64,000 bases of DNA, from assembly GCA_000231825.2 (NCBI GenBank), contig JH720319.1, positions 62,001-126,000 of the forward strand, in the 5' to 3' direction. A program made the translations under genes and the position numbers. The notes below the pieces were generated by a model, which saw only the letters and a program-made list of their open reading frames with translations, searched no databases and was not told the DNA's origin. This document shows, in pieces, positions 12,488 to 26,291 of the stretch. The number at the start of each line of letters is the position of its first letter. The stretch's first letter is position 1. Source of the DNA: Tetrahymena elliotti 4EA (lineage: Eukaryota > Ciliophora > Oligohymenophorea > Hymenostomatida > Tetrahymenidae).

Positions 12488-14161
12488 AAAGCTTCAATAT
12501 AAATATTATTAAATGATAATAAAAAATAAGAAGGATTTATTAAATAAAAAATATCATATTTTATAATATATATTCTCGTTCTATTTCATATACTTTTAGG
12601 TATGGGAATTTTAATAAAAAATTTAACAAATATCAAATTAATCTATCTAATAATCACCTCTGCTCTGGAGATGTTTTCACAACTTTTAGATTTCTCAACA
12701 AATAAAAATATACAAATTAGTGAATTAAATAGACTATTATTTAGAGTAAAAAACCAAAATTTCTTAATTAAAATATATTTATTAAAGAATTCAACATTTT
12801 ATAAATTAATATTTACCTATCAGAGTAATAAAGATTTACATCTTATTCTATCTACTAACCTTCTCATATTTTACAAAAAGATTTTAATTTTATTCAAATA
12901 AATTTAAGACTGATTTCAATCATCCAATCTAGCTTAAATATTGGGAAAAAAATTCATAAAAATTAAAAAAAAATAAATGAAGTGCTAGTAGAAATATGGT
13001 TTTAAAAGCTTTTTTAAGAGTTTTAAAGGAATTTTTGATTAATTTTTTTATATTTTAAATTTTGATAGTTTTTAATTTAAAAATTGATTGACAAATCATT
13101 TTGAAATATTGGGTTGTTTTAAAAAGTAACTAAAGTTTAATTTATTTAGTTAAACTAACAAAGACAGAATTCATCATATCTCTCTTATTTTTAGCTATGA
13201 TTCATATTTTAGCATGAAACTATTCATATTTTAATTGCTAAAAACCTTACTATTTTATAAAAATATTCAATTTATTTGTACATAATTTAATAATTTAAAG
13301 AGATACTAAAAAAATAAAAAATATTTATTATGAGGATTTCATTAGAACTTAAAATAAAAAATAAATTTCTTTATTTTTAAAAGTTAAATAAACAAACCTT
13401 TGGCTACAATTATCCTCTTTCTCTATTGAGTTAAGCTAAAATTATACAATAATAAATTCTTAACATAATTTATTAACGTTTAAGGAGATAAAGTAAGTTA
13501 TTAAAATATTATTTATATAAATAGGAGGGAGTTTTTTATATTTCATTCACAATGATTGAATATATAAAATTACTTAATAATTTTCAAATAATTTCTTAAT
13601 CTTTTATATTAAAGCTTTTCTTCATTCATATGAAAAAAATTTATATGGTTCAACTATTAGTAAATATTTCAAACATTCAATCTTCATTATTAATTTCTGT
13701 TAAAGAATGAATTTAAGAATAATTGTTGAAAAATATCTAGGAGCTAAGTTTATACAAAATAAAAATATAATAAAATATATTAATACAATAATGAAGTGAG
13801 TAGATAATACAGTTGATTAAGTTGGTTAATGGAACTTGTGATTATAGAACTAAGATTATATAATTATAAATAAAATGAAAAGAGTATTTTATATTAATAA
13901 AAAAATAAATGAAAAGTATTGGACTATATCTTATGATTTATTTCACTTAACTTATGATAATAACCATTCAATTTATAGTTATTTGTATTATAAAAAATTA
14001 AATAACAATTATAGATATTACATTTAATGTTAAGAGAATATTGCTTCTCGCAATTTTTTTGTGTTGTTTTTTGATAAAAACTTTATATTAACAACAATAT
14101 CTTTTTTTAGTATTTATTTATTTATTTACCTACTTAGCTTTATTTGTTAACTTAAAACATC
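12488..14161. other. AT-rich intergenic region
   Basis: Nothing convincing. A 99-codon open stretch at 12602-12901 is rich in I, L, N and K, has intergenic composition and no recognisable motif, so I do not call it. Confidence 0.45.
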
Positions 14162-15803
14162 ATGGAAGAAGTGTAAACATCTGAGTAGGAGAATTATCTA
14201 CATCTAACGTAAGGTGATTAGGGATATGAAAAAGCTGAATAAATAGAAGGATGTTATTAAAATAAATGGAATAACAAAAATAGTTTGAATAATAATTCAA
14301 TAAATACATAAAATTAAAATGGGATATAGCTTAACTAATTTCCATCTTTAGGGAAAAAAACAAACAGTTATGAAAAGTTGAATACAATAAAAGTAGTATC
14401 AAAAGTAAATTAGCCAGGATTTAAGTAAAATAAACTAACGGAATCCTTGATGTATTTCCTTCATTCTTAATTGAATTATAAAATATTTATAATCATTTAA
14501 TATTTAGTAAGTAGGCAGCAATAGACTAAAAGTTAAATAAAAAGACAAATAAAAATGATCAATAAATATCTTCTAACAAATAATTTACAATGCATACAGA
14601 ACCAGATGAAAGAGATAGACTAATAGAAAATTAAAAAATATAAAAATCCATAAATGTAAAAATAAATCCTTTCTTTAAATTAGGATAGACATAGTAATAG
14701 AAATAATAGAACACATAAGCAAATTAAGTTAAGCGAACTTAGAATTTACCTAGGTCATATTCTCAAGCTAAAATAAATTAGAGATATCATACTTAGCCTA
14801 ATGATGATGATAATTATGATGAGAGTAATTTTTAAAATACGTTTTAAACATAATAGTCTTAATCAAGAAAGAAATTAAATAACAATAACTCCACTGTAAA
14901 TAACAGTATTCCTACTCGTTCTCGTGTTTTTTCATCAGCTGATTATAGAAGTACTTATTATTCAGATTAAAATAAAAGCTATGCAGCTTTGAAGACAAGT
15001 TAAATGCAAGACTAAAACTCACCGGAAATAGGATAAACTAAATTTTCTAAAGTTATATAATTTTTTATTGATAAATACAATACAGAATTAGAAGAGAAAA
15101 AACTTTTAGAAGAGAGGATTTAAGATCTCAAAAGAAAATTGATTTAAGAAAACTAGAAATTAAAGATGGCTAATTATGAAACTTAATAACTTAATGGCAG
15201 TAATATGGCTGAATTATATTAATAGCAAGTAGCTCTTTTATTTCAAGACTTACATTTAATTAAATCAAATTGAAAAAATAAATAATATAGAGAATAGAAT
15301 CAGAGTTGATAGACATACATAGAAAGAAATAATATGAGTAAGAGAAGATAACTCATGTAATTATTAATTATATCATGGCTTTATCTAATTTATTTATGAA
15401 AATTATTAATTAGTATGAGTAGATCATTTAACAGATGTAAGTGTAAAATGAGCTCATTCTTATGAAGATTGAAGATGAGAAAAAATTAATAAAAGAAGCT
15501 GAACTACAAAGTAAAGTGCTGAAAAGAAGATCGGACTCTTAGTTTGTATAAATTGAAATTTAGAATTTTAACGATTTCCTTAAAAATTTATTTTGTAAAA
15601 AAGAAATAAAAGATTCATGTTAAAAAGCAGAGAAATTTTTCTCTGAAGCAAATATCTCATAGAGAATTCAAAGTTAGAAATCTAGTAAATATTTCATTAA
15701 GAAAAATAAAATTATTTAAAATATTTATTTAACCTTCTAATAGACAAATTTCACATAGACTTTCTAAAAAGATTTAAAGGATATTATGTAGTAATACGAG
15801 TGA
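14162..15803 (+). CDS. Coiled-coil protein of unknown function
   Basis: Three exons join to 507 residues; introns are 14452-14507 and 15229-15290. The second join is forced, since reading through meets TGA within the intron, while the spliced frame runs on to a TGA at 15801. The N-terminal 270 residues are Q/N/S-rich with an SRVFSSADYRS segment. A predicted coiled coil starts near residue 290 (DKYNTELEEKKLLEERIQD) and continues over the second splice (ELIDIHRKKQYEQEKITHV, EDEKKLIKEAELQSKVLKRR). The C-terminus is K/Q/N-rich. No signal peptide or membrane segment. The layout fits a cytoskeletal or basal-body scaffold, but that is inference from coiled coil alone. Confidence 0.75.
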
Positions 15804-16846
15804 ACAGTAAATATTAAACAAAAAAAACACATCAGTTTTTACCATAAATATATCAAATAAATTTTATAATTTAACAAAGTGTTGTTCAATAAATAATAAA
15901 AATATATTAATAAATGGAGCTCTTTAAATCTTGTAAGCTAAATAAGCTACAGTAAATCATTTTTCCTCATATTTGTAAATATTTTAAATTTCTCTAGAAA
16001 ACTATTCTAACAAAAAAATAAACTTGATACTAAAATGTAAACAAAATAATGCATATATCTTTCTTGTTGTGTTTACCCTTCTGCCATTAAAAAATTAATC
16101 TCCAAAGTCAGTTTAAATTTATTTATTTATGATTTTCAAATATTCTTCTCTTTTTAAAAATAGCACTAAACAAGAAAATAAAATAGGGAAAATTTAGGAG
16201 TTAAAAATCGTTAGTTTATCAGCTTATAATTTTGAATTATTCCAATCTAATAAAACCATTTTTGATAAAGGATAAATCTTATCTAAGTTTTATGTTCTTT
16301 TTGAAAGATAAAAATAAGGAAGGAAGGAACAAATTAGAATATCTCAAAATACTATTCAAATAAGCTCATGTTTTAAATTGAGAAGAAATGATTTCAGCTC
16401 AGTGAAATAAATATATAATTTCAAATTTATTAAGATTAGAGAGACGCTTTTGATATATGAAATAGCGCAAAGAATTATTATAAATTTGTGAATAATTATT
16501 CTTCTAGTCTATATATGAATAAAAAAATTTTAGAAAATTTACTTAATAATCAATATTAACTTCTTTATTCTTCTTTCTTCTTTAATTTTTTTTCATAGAA
16601 CAAACTATATTCACTGTGATTGCGGAAAAATATAGTAGCTGAAAAAAAGAAATAGAAAGAAAATTTAAAGAGTTTGACCATCCTTGCATGTATGCATGCT
16701 TCTACTCGCTTTAATCTTTTTTTTAAATACACCAAAAAGGTAAGATTCACAAAAAAAAAATAATTAAAAAAATTATAAAATTAAAGGAAAAAACTCCTAT
16801 TTGAAAAAAAATATTAATTAATTGAATCAAAGCAAAGAATTTAAAA
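15804..16846. other. Intergenic region upstream of MBF1
   Basis: AT-rich with no supported gene. A small G/C-richer patch at about 16680-16715 contains tgcatgtatgcatgc, a palindrome-like element about 150 bp upstream of the MBF1 ATG; it may be a promoter element but nothing else supports this. Confidence 0.4.
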
Positions 16847-17452
16847 ATGGAACACCAAAACTGGGACTATACCTACATTGAAAAGAAGAGTAATTCTATA
16901 AAAATATACATACATTTTTAAATTAATCATGTATCAATATATCAAATAATTAGCCAACAATAAAGGTGAAAAGGCTGCCAAGCAAGCTCTCCACCAAGGT
17001 CTCGCTGTAGAACATGTTAAAAAGAGTAATTTTAATACTTTTACAAATCTAAAATATTCAAAAACATCTATGAACTCTCATAATTCTAATTATATTTAAT
17101 TTTAAAATAGATGTCTCCAATAATCCTTCCAATTTGGATGGTCGTTATGTTGCTAAGGTACTCAATGAAGATGAATATAAAGGTAAATAATTTAATAGCT
17201 AATTTATGAAAAGAGTTTAAAAATTTGTTATTAATAATAGTCGACACAGTTAGCCACGATTTTAGAATTGCTTTATAACAAGCCAGATAAGCTAAAGGTT
17301 GGACTCAAGAATAATTAGCTAAAGCTTGCTGCGAAAAGAAAACTGTTATCAGTGATTATGAAAGTGGTCGTGCTATTCCTCATCCTTCAACAATTAGTAA
17401 ATTTGAATCAGCTCTTGGTTGCAAATTACCCAGAGACAAGAAGAAAAAATGA
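16847..17452 (+). CDS. MBF1: Multiprotein bridging factor 1 (transcription co-activator)
   Basis: Four exons give 132 residues, close to the family's usual 145-150; introns are 16890-16953, 17026-17110 and 17183-17240. The N-terminal MBF1 domain starts with NWDYTYIEKK, equivalent to the conserved DWDTVTVLRKK. The C-terminal helix-turn-helix is plain: RIALQQARQAKGWTQEQLA, then VISDYESGRAIP, then a basic tail RDKKKK. MBF1 bridges DNA-bound activators (bZIP and nuclear-receptor types) to TBP and also limits frameshifting on stalled ribosomes; it works in nucleus and cytoplasm. TAA codons read as glutamine exactly where orthologues have polar residues, which supports the altered code. Very likely single-copy and constitutive. 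Confidence 0.95.
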
Positions 17453-18979
17453 AGCAACTGATAAGAAAAAAAATAACTAGTATATTAGTATAATCTGAAT
17501 AACTGTCTGTCTAGCCAGCATATTTACTAAATTGTATAATTAATATAATAAAAATATAATTCAAATACAACTTAATAAGATGATAGGTTAGGTGTCAGTT
17601 AGTTATAAAAATAATAATTCTATTTTAACTAATATACAAAATAAACACTAAAATAATTCAAATTAATTAATTGGATAAGCATCTATAATAAAATAATAAC
17701 TTGATTCAAATAAACAGCTTTGATTTAAGAAATTATCAATTTGAATAGATTATTTAAACAATCAAATATATCAATTTATCTTGTATACTTTATATACCAA
17801 AACATATAGTCTACCTTACCTTATATCAATCAATTCAGTGATTTCCTTTTATAAAAAAATTCTTTCTCTTTATTTTTATAACCATTTATAAAAGTATTAT
17901 CTAAATATTGATGGTCATTCATTATGATTGTTGAACAAAAATTAGTTTCAATACATTTAATTTGATAAGTGATAAAGCTACTTTTATTTGAGTGTATTTA
18001 ACAAAATAAATATAAATTTTCCCTTTTTGGAATCATCCTGAAAGATTATTTACAACACTTTGCTCAAAATACAAAAAAAAAAAAATCAATTTTTTGATTT
18101 TGTAAAAATAAAAAACTTAATACCTTAATTGGAATTATTTTATCTAAATCTCATTGTTATGTTTTAAACTGTTTTTCAAAATAAGAAAAATATTAGAATA
18201 TTTTGGTCTTTAAATTTAAGTATATTTATTCATTCTAATACTTTAGAATTACCTTTAATATCAAACAAATAAACATACCATTTTTAAAATATTTTGTAAT
18301 TGAGAATAATTGAATCCGAATTAAATTAAATAAATAAATAATTAATTAGAATCACTTTATAAAATATTTAACAGCTAACCCTAAAATTACTGGAAAGATT
18401 AAAAAAAATTATGATTTCGGTTTCATGTAATTTTTGGTTGGGTATTTATTTGTTTGAAAGAATTTTATTGTTAAAAATTTAAGAAGAGTGCTTATTTAAT
18501 AATATCATACCTTTTAGATAATAGATTTTCAATTAATTGTAACAAGAATATTATATTTTAAGTATTTTATAATTGCATGTAAATATTTTAACAAGCTTAA
18601 TAAATCTCAGTTCATAAATAAATATGTCTGAAAATATATTTTATGTATTTAAGATGTGTAAGCTAAAAACCTTTTTTGTATAGAGAGATGTAGAAATAAA
18701 ATAAAGAGCTGTTAGGAAGTGGGTGCTTATAATTTAAATTGATAAATATCATTAAAAAAGACTGAACAAATCATGTGAAAAGAAACTCAATAGACTGACA
18801 TTTAATTGATAAAATAAAATTAATTGTTATTAGTTAATTAAAAAACACAAAATTTAACTTACATAATAATTTATACTGTAAATTAATTTAATTTGCAGAA
18901 GACTAGCACTATAAACAGATTCATCTTAAAATCAAACAAATCTCTTGATAAAACATTTATATAGAATATAATTCTATTT
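17453..18979. other. AT-rich intergenic region with one odd exon-like patch
   Basis: Mostly featureless. At about 18374-18450 a short patch downstream of a possible acceptor reads NPKITGKIKKNYDFGFMQF, which resembles the first strands of an S1 or cold-shock domain. It is isolated, ends at TGA, and has no visible partner exons, so it is not called as a gene. Confidence 0.4.
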
Positions 18980-21741
18980 ATGAGTAGAAGTAACTCAGTC
19001 CTAAATTTCAGAGAAATTATCATAAATGGAATTCAAGATTTAGAATAGGGTGTCAAACAAAGGAATTAAGAAAGGAGTAGCTCATAAAAAAAGATTAGTT
19101 AAAATTAAATTGATTCTCCTTTGCCATGTTTTTAATCTACCATAGAAGATAGCTCTCCTAATAATTTGAAATACTAGGATCTTAGCTGCTCTCCTAAAAC
19201 CATTAGTTAGAATTAATTGCCTAACAAATAGGAATTTGGTTTGAAAGAACAAAATAAAATACAATTATAATAGTTTAAAATACCTTAATTTACTAATCCT
19301 TCTTAAAAGAATAACAAAAATACATAGTAGGTATAATAAGGATTTAAGTTGAGTAATAATAGCTCCTCGAACTAAATAGGATTAGGTTATGACTATTAAT
19401 AGAAAGAGAATTCTGCCTTTGGTGGAGGTGAATGCACATTCCGCGAAAAAAATAACACAAATGATTTTAAAGGCGTAAAAGTAAACTAAATGAATTCTGA
19501 TTAAAATTATTCATAGTTTGATAACACAAGAAGAAATGATAAAATAGATAGGAAAAACAATTAAATTAAAATGCAATTAGACAAAAATGAAAGGCAATAC
19601 TATTAATAAAATAGTGGTACTTAAAATTATATTTAATCTCCATTGATGAGTAGAATGGAAAATGAAAATGAACTAAATTTATCTCATCTTAAAAACAGTA
19701 GTAAGTTTGAATCAAACAAACAAATATAAGAACATGAAAGAAATGTAGACTATTTTAGTATTTATGATAATCCTTATTAAGATAGATAGAACATATTTAA
19801 AGCTTTAAAAATTAATTCACCTCAGACAAAAATTGAAAAAAATAATTTTATGAATCTAAAGCCCTCATTTGATTAAAATAATTTAAGCTAAAATAATATA
19901 TAAAGTCACCTTAAAAGAGCTAAAAGTAGCAACAACTTGAAGGGAAACGAAAAATCTTTTTAAGATAAAAGTAACTAGTAAAAAAAGAAAGAAGTAATTA
20001 AAAGATCAGTAAGTTAAAAGAAAGGTGTAAACCTGTCTCCTCCCAAAAAAACATAAGTTTAATTTAAAAAAAATACCTTAGAAAGATTTCCTAGTTAGGT
20101 TTCATTTACAGAAAGCTTAAGGTCCTACACTCCAAATGGTAAAAATACTTCTTAAAAAATTACTTTATTTACAGTCAATAAAGAAAATCTTAAAAAAACG
20201 GTTTTAAATTATGAATATGATTAACTGAGAGGAATTTACAATTTAACATCCTTTATCAAGTTTTTTAGAGAATTGGGTTTGATGCAGGTTAAGCAAGAAG
20301 ATAATCAGAATTTATAGTAAGAAATTTAAGTAGTAGAAGAGCTTTGGAGATTACTTAAATTTTCATCATATTCTGCAGAATGTGTTAGTACAAGCTTTAT
20401 ATACTAAATAGTATTAATTGTTATTGATTGTTAGACTTATAAGCCAATTCAAGCTTCTTCACTAATTGATTCTTTATGCTAAAAAGAATACCAAAAATAT
20501 TCTAACTTTTTTGAATAAGAAAGAGAAAAAAGTTAAATTCATCTCTCTTATGACATTGTTAATGGTATTCGAGATGCTCTATCTGTCTCTGTAAAATTTT
20601 AAAGATTAATTTTATAAAAAAGGGATAAATAAATAAATTGAATTTAATTATTTTTATGTTAATTTAGATTTTTCTTCAAAATTTAACTAAGACATGAAAA
20701 TGTGTGAAAATCTTTAATTCATAGATCTAATAATTTAATTTATCGATTTAAAACAAATTGAAACAAAATTAATATTTTTTAATAAAAATATAGGAAAAAA
20801 ATGAGAATTTATTCAAAAATATTGAAAATAAAAAAGATTAAAACCAGAAGGCTAAGATTGGATAGATCTTTTAACATACTTAGTTCTTAAAAACCGAATC
20901 TGATCAATACAGGACTAATAGAAGTAATTCATAGAATCAAATAACTAATTATTCAGATGAAGATACAATTATAGATTTGCAAAAAAATGGGTTAGGTTAA
21001 TCTAATAAAAAATAAATTGAGTAAAATAGCTTAGATTCTCATTAATAAAGTTTAAAAGGAGATTTTTCTAACAGAAAATCTGAAAGAAACTCATATTTGA
21101 ATTAATAAAATGTTCATAAAAGATTATATAACCATTCTCACAGTAAAACTAGAGTTATTTCAGATCAACAATAAGCAAAATAAATAAAAGAACAAAATGA
21201 ACTTAATGAGTGCACATTCTAACCAAAAATAAATAAAAACACATAAAAAATATTACAAAAATCATTATCGAATTTATAGTTATAAAAAATAAAAGAACCT
21301 TAAGAATAAGAAGACTAATCTATAAGGGATACAATTAAAGGTGTTAAATAGAGTCTTTAGAGAATGGAATAAGCTAGGGAATAAAGAAGTTATAAGCAAA
21401 ATTATTGGGAAAACTAACGCTTAAAATACTAAAACTATATAAATCGCAGTCCTTCAAGCTAAAATTTCAGGCAGTAAGAAAAATAAGTCAATTTAAATCC
21501 GTCATCTGAAAAAATTAAAACTGAAAAAAAATTGAGAGAAAAGCCAATGCTCTATGTTGATATAAATATATCAAAAAGTAAAACTGGAAAGATAGCTATA
21601 TATTAAGGAGATATCCCTGAAGATGTAGCAAATAATTTTGCAAAAATTTACAAATTAAACACAACAGCAACTCAAAAATTAGTAAAAAAGTTAAAGGATA
21701 TCATTTAAGCATACTATGCATAGCTTTACGATTAATTTTGA
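18980..21741 (+). CDS. Large Q/N-rich protein with conserved C-terminal beta-alpha motif
   Basis: Two exons give 852 residues; the intron is 20591-20793. The first 420 residues are low-complexity (S, N, Q, K). About residues 425-535 form an ordered helical block (IYNLTSFIKFFRELGLM, VEELWRLLKF, FIYQIVLIVIDC). After the intron the chain is again Q/N-rich, with NECTFQPKIN, a motif shared by many ciliate and flagellate cytoskeletal proteins, then a coiled segment. The end is a compact domain (MLYVDINISKSKTGKIAIY, then GDIPEDVANNFAKIYKL, then helices), a pattern I recall from uncharacterised eukaryotic proteins with a terminal LxVDVxIxxGKxGxI element. A structural role in the cortex or axoneme is a guess. 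No signal peptide or membrane helix. Confidence 0.75.
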
Positions 21742-22729
21742 AGTGTATATGAAGAAAAGAATCTTAAAATGTAGATTTGAATTTAATGAATTATTATTTT
21801 TTCTAAACTAAATTTAAAATTAAAAAGGAAAATTTAGTATTTTATGTAATAAATTAACAAAATATCTGTAAATAAAAAATAAATTTATCAATTTTATGAA
21901 AGTGTAAAATATGTTTTAATTTAGTAAATTTGTAAATAGAAACTAAATTATTATTAGTAGGAGCTATATTAACCAAATATTTTATTACAAATACTTTGAT
22001 TATCAATAAAATTATGCATCTTTCTTTTTTCCATTTTTATTAATTTGTTGATGAATTTATTAAAAATATCTCTCATTTTTATTTAAAAAATTGTGTAATT
22101 TTGAATAATTCTTTTGAAAATAATTCAAAAAAGAGCTAATTTAAATTAAAAAATAACACTTTAGTTTTTATAAATATAATATATAAACATTTTCAATTTG
22201 GTTTTTTTATTTTTAATATTAATAATTCTAAAAAGATAATTCTTTATTTCCAAATATAATTTTGTAATTTAATAATTAAAATTAGAATCACAAGCAATCT
22301 CTAGTTTAAGGTAGGTCATATATAATTAATATATTTTTAAATAAATCCATCCATGTCATGAATAAGGTTTTTCATTTCTCATTAAGTGCTAATTATTTAT
22401 AATGTTAAGAAGAAAAAGAAGATAATTTTTGTATCAACATATAATTTTAATTAATTAAAAATTGGGGGAATACTGAAAGGATTTATATGATGAATAAATT
22501 TACTTTTATATTTGAATTAGAAGCTATTTTTTAATTTTTTATAAATTTAGTATGTTTAGCAAATTTTATAAAATTGTATCTTTTTGTTGTAATTTAAAAG
22601 AATTTGTATTATAAAGTATTACATCATTTCAAAAATAATTACTTCCGATAGTAAAAGAAATAAATGAATTAATTCTTTAGAATAATGTTAAAATATCAGA
22701 CTTTCTAAAACATAAAATTTGAAATAAAA
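21742..22729. other. AT-rich intergenic region
   Basis: Nothing convincing; 3' flank of the preceding gene followed by T/A runs. Confidence 0.45.
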
Positions 22730-23022
22730 ATGAATTGTAAATAAAGAAAAAGAAATAAAAGGAAATTCATGAGAAGATTGCCAGAAATTCATTACATTTA
22801 ATCTAATAACCTACTTTAAGTGTGATAAAGATTTTTTAAAGCCAAATTGCGTAATGAAATTAGTATGTGACAAGTAAAGTTTGTCATTAATAGATAAGTA
22901 TTTTCTGTGTTCATCAGAAAATGAACTTTAGATTTAAAGAATAATTGAATTTTTACTTAAATTAATAAAAAATTGAATTATATCAGGAGAAAGAAGATAT
23001 AAATAGCAAATATAAACGATGA
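22730..23022 (+). CDS. Possible small two-exon gene (weak)
   Basis: The sequence from ATG 22730 is less AT-rich than its surroundings and open in the ciliate code. One reading starts MNCKQRKRNKRKFMRRLPE, splices out about 45 bp from a gtgtga donor near 22830, and closes at TGA 23020. A competing unspliced frame over the same DNA reads FKCDKDFLKPNCVMKL and also looks protein-like. Two short perfect hairpins lie here (22868-22886 and 22900-22922), so a structured RNA is a third option. It ends only about 80 bp before the aminotransferase start and could instead be leader sequence. Confidence 0.25.
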
Positions 23023-23099
23023 TGCTACTTAATAATAAATATAAATTAATATAAAATTAGATCTTTAGATTATTAAAAAATAACAGAATAAATTATCTT

Positions 23100-25440
23100 A
23101 TGAGTACTTCATCTTAATAGCAAGTAAGCCAATTAACTAAAATTCCAATTTAAATTCTATACAAATCTTATTTTATTCTTTCCTACTTTTTCTACTAGCC
23201 TTTACTCATTAATTACAATTCTCTTCTACTATTAATTAATCAAGATTCAAAGAGGAGCAGAAAGATTAAATGGATTTGATAAACCAACTGTATGGTCTAT
23301 TTTCTCACCTCTCTCTGTTGAATACAAATCTGTCAATTTGGTAATTACTTTTAAATTTTCTTAAATCACAGCATTTCTACTTTATTTCTTCTCAAGCATT
23401 ATTAAAATAAGATCAAAAGTGGAAGATTTTCTTTGCAATATATTTTAGAAATATTAGATTTTTGAAATTGTAAAGCAATAAATGAAATTTAAATATACTC
23501 TATATAAAGAAATTAAATAGCTAGCAATATATAATGCAATATAAAATGTATATTTTTTCTTGCTCAAAATAAGCCCAGACATTTAATTATTTTTAGAAAA
23601 AATATATGAAAAAAAAATTTCGTTCATTATTGCTACATAATCAAAAAATAAATGATAAATTTATTTTATAATTGCTTAAAATAATAGGGCCAAGGTTTCC
23701 CTAACTGGAATCCTCCTGATTTTTTCATGTAGAGTTTATTAAAATTGACAAATGAAGGTCCTCATCAATATACTCGTGCTTTCGGTTCTCCTAAACTTGT
23801 CAAAGCTATTGCTGATTTCTATTCACCTATTTTCAATCGTTAAGTTGATGCCAATACTAACGTTTGTGTTAGTGCTGGTGGTGTAAGTTGTCTCAACTCT
23901 ATTTTCTTAGGTAAATTAAAATTTAAATGATTTATTTTAATTTGAAAATAAGACATAAACACAACTTCAATAAATATTAAATAAATAGTTCTAATTTAAA
24001 ATTTTTATTCATACATAAATGAAGAAATAAATTCTGAATTTAAGAATAAGATGTTAAAAAAATTATTTTAATAAAATGTTAATCAAAAATAAAATTTTCT
24101 AAAAGTTAGAGAAAAAGATAAATGCTTTTATTTAGAAATACGTTTCCAAAGTATCTTTTTTTATGTGAAAACTAAAGATTTTCAAGCTTTTATAACTATT
24201 TAATACCTAAAAAATAAAGTTTACTCTAAATAGATATAATTTAGAAAAAATATATTTTAAATATGAAATTTGAAACTTTAAATAAGTTTTGTTGATTTTT
24301 ATTTGTTTTTTGATAGATTTCAAATTTTTTAATGAAATAAGTTTATAAACTAATAATTAATTATTATTTTTTATTTTACTTTTTATAAATAAAAGGACTT
24401 GTTAATCCTGGAGAAGAAGTCATATTACTTGATCCTAGTTATGATTGCTATCGTGCTTAGATTTAAATGGCTGGTGGTATTTCTAAGAGTGTACCTTTGA
24501 GACCTAGAAAAATAAATTCATAGTCTGAAATTAAGCAAAGAGGACCTGTCTATAAAGTTGGTGAATCTGATACTTGGGATGTAGATTTTGAATTACTTGA
24601 AAAAACAATTAATGATAACACAAAGATTTTATTAATTAACACACCCCATAACCCTACTGGAAAAGTCTTTAATCTTTAAGAATTACAACGTATTCATGAG
24701 ATTGTCAAAAAATACCCTAAGTGTGTTGTTGTCGAAGATGGTGTTTATGAACATCTCTGTTTTGATAATTATGAACCATTGAAGCTCCCTCGTTTTGCTT
24801 AATTAGAAGGTGCTTGGGATAGAACTGTTTCTGTTTACTCTGCTGGTAAACTCTATTCAGCAACTGGTATTCGTATGGGTTGGGCTGTTGGTCCTTAAAG
24901 TATTATTAAATACGTTCAATCATTCCACTAATACTCTGTTTTCTGCTAGTAAATTTTATTAATATTTTTATCATTAGAAATTACGTTTAAAATATTTTGT
25001 AACAAATTAAAATTAATTTAAAAAGACATGGCCCTATGTAAGATGCTACTGCTGAGGCTTTAGAATTATCCAGCAAATCTAATTACTTTGTAGAAACTGC
25101 TGAAAAGATGAGAAAGAATCGTGATTTGTTAATTAACTAATTGGTTAATTCAAAAATTCCATTTAATATTTGGGTTCCTGAAGGAGGTTTCTTTGTAATT
25201 TGTGATATTAGCAATGTTGAAGTTGACCCTAAATACTTTGTAGATGAAAAAACTGGAGAAAAATACACTAAAGATTATGCATTCTCTATTTGGTTATGCA
25301 AAGAAAAGGGTGTAACTGCAATTCCTTGTTCTGTATTCTATCCTCCTGAATACTAACATCTTGGTCAAAACTTTGTTCGTTTTGCTTTCTGTAAAACCGA
25401 AGAAACTATATTAGAAGCTGGAAAGCGTCTTAGTGCATGA
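23100..25440 (+). CDS. Kynurenine / glutamine-type aminotransferase (PLP class I)
   Basis: Five exons join to 436 residues; introns are 23124-23244, 23341-23687, 23911-24395 and 24949-25025. The product is a fold-type I PLP enzyme of the kynurenine aminotransferase / cysteine-S-conjugate beta-lyase group, moving an amino group from kynurenine or glutamine to a keto acid. Landmarks in order: KPTVWSIFSPLSVEYK, LGQGFPNWNPPDF, GGVSCLN, NTPHNPTGKVF (Asn holds the cofactor), EDGVYEHLCFD (Asp pairs with the pyridine N, Tyr with O3'), SAGKLYSATG (Schiff-base Lys), GIRMGWAVGP, and a C-terminal NFVRFAFCK with the carboxylate-binding Arg. All catalytic residues are present. No targeting peptide is obvious, so cytosolic. 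The first 8-codon exon is inferred from the phase match and is the least certain part. Confidence 0.93.
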
Positions 25441-26291
25441 TAAAATTTAATAAATAATAATATATCTTAAATTAGTATATTGTATTTATTATTTATTACA
25501 TTTAAGGTATAAAAGTTTCAAACACCATATCTCTTACTTACTTAGTAGATACAAAATTTATCACAAAATTTTTTTTATTTTTATAAATCATTTAATCTCC
25601 CCATCTCACATAATAATATCCTGTATTAAAATTAATAAAAGTAGACATTTTTTCAATTAATAAATGAAAAAATAATGTATGAATCACAAAAAAATGGATT
25701 TTTAATGAGAGAATGTTCAATCATTATCTTAGAAAGTGTTTAATCAGTTTTAGAGTATTTATTACATGGTTAGGATTATTATTTGCCTAAATAATAGAAG
25801 ATTGTTAAGAGGACTAAATAATTAAACAACTCTACAAAGATATTTGTTAGACTAAACTTTTTTATTCAAAATATAATTAATAAAAGTTAATAAAAAAAGA
25901 TATCAATTATTATTTGATTCTGTTCTTATGCAATTTTTTCATTTAAAAGTGAAATAAATTAAAGAAGATTAAGAAATCAATCACCACTAAAAAATATAGA
26001 TTAAAATAGATTGATAAATAATGTTTAAAGTATTGATAAATATTATTCTCATAAAGTAGTTAAAAATTTAGGAGATAAGCTCTAATAAGATATTTTTAAA
26101 TAATAATTAATAATTTATTAAGGGGAGAGAGAAATCCAATAAAAGTATATAAAGGCATAATTAAACTCAACTTGATTAGAAAATAATTAGGAAGTAATTA
26201 AAAATAGATATAAAAAGATATCAAATTAGGTTTTGATTGTGTTTTTTATTATTCTTTCTTAACATTTTTAAAATAGTTATCAAATAAATAA

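Noticed and set aside
12602..12901. 99-codon open frame without TAA/TAG
   Set aside because: Composition is I/L/N/K-rich like the surrounding intergenic DNA and there is no motif.
16565..16750. Reverse-strand open frame of about 65 codons upstream of MBF1
   Set aside because: Lysine/phenylalanine-rich with no recognisable feature; it more likely reflects promoter-side AT-rich DNA with one G/C patch.
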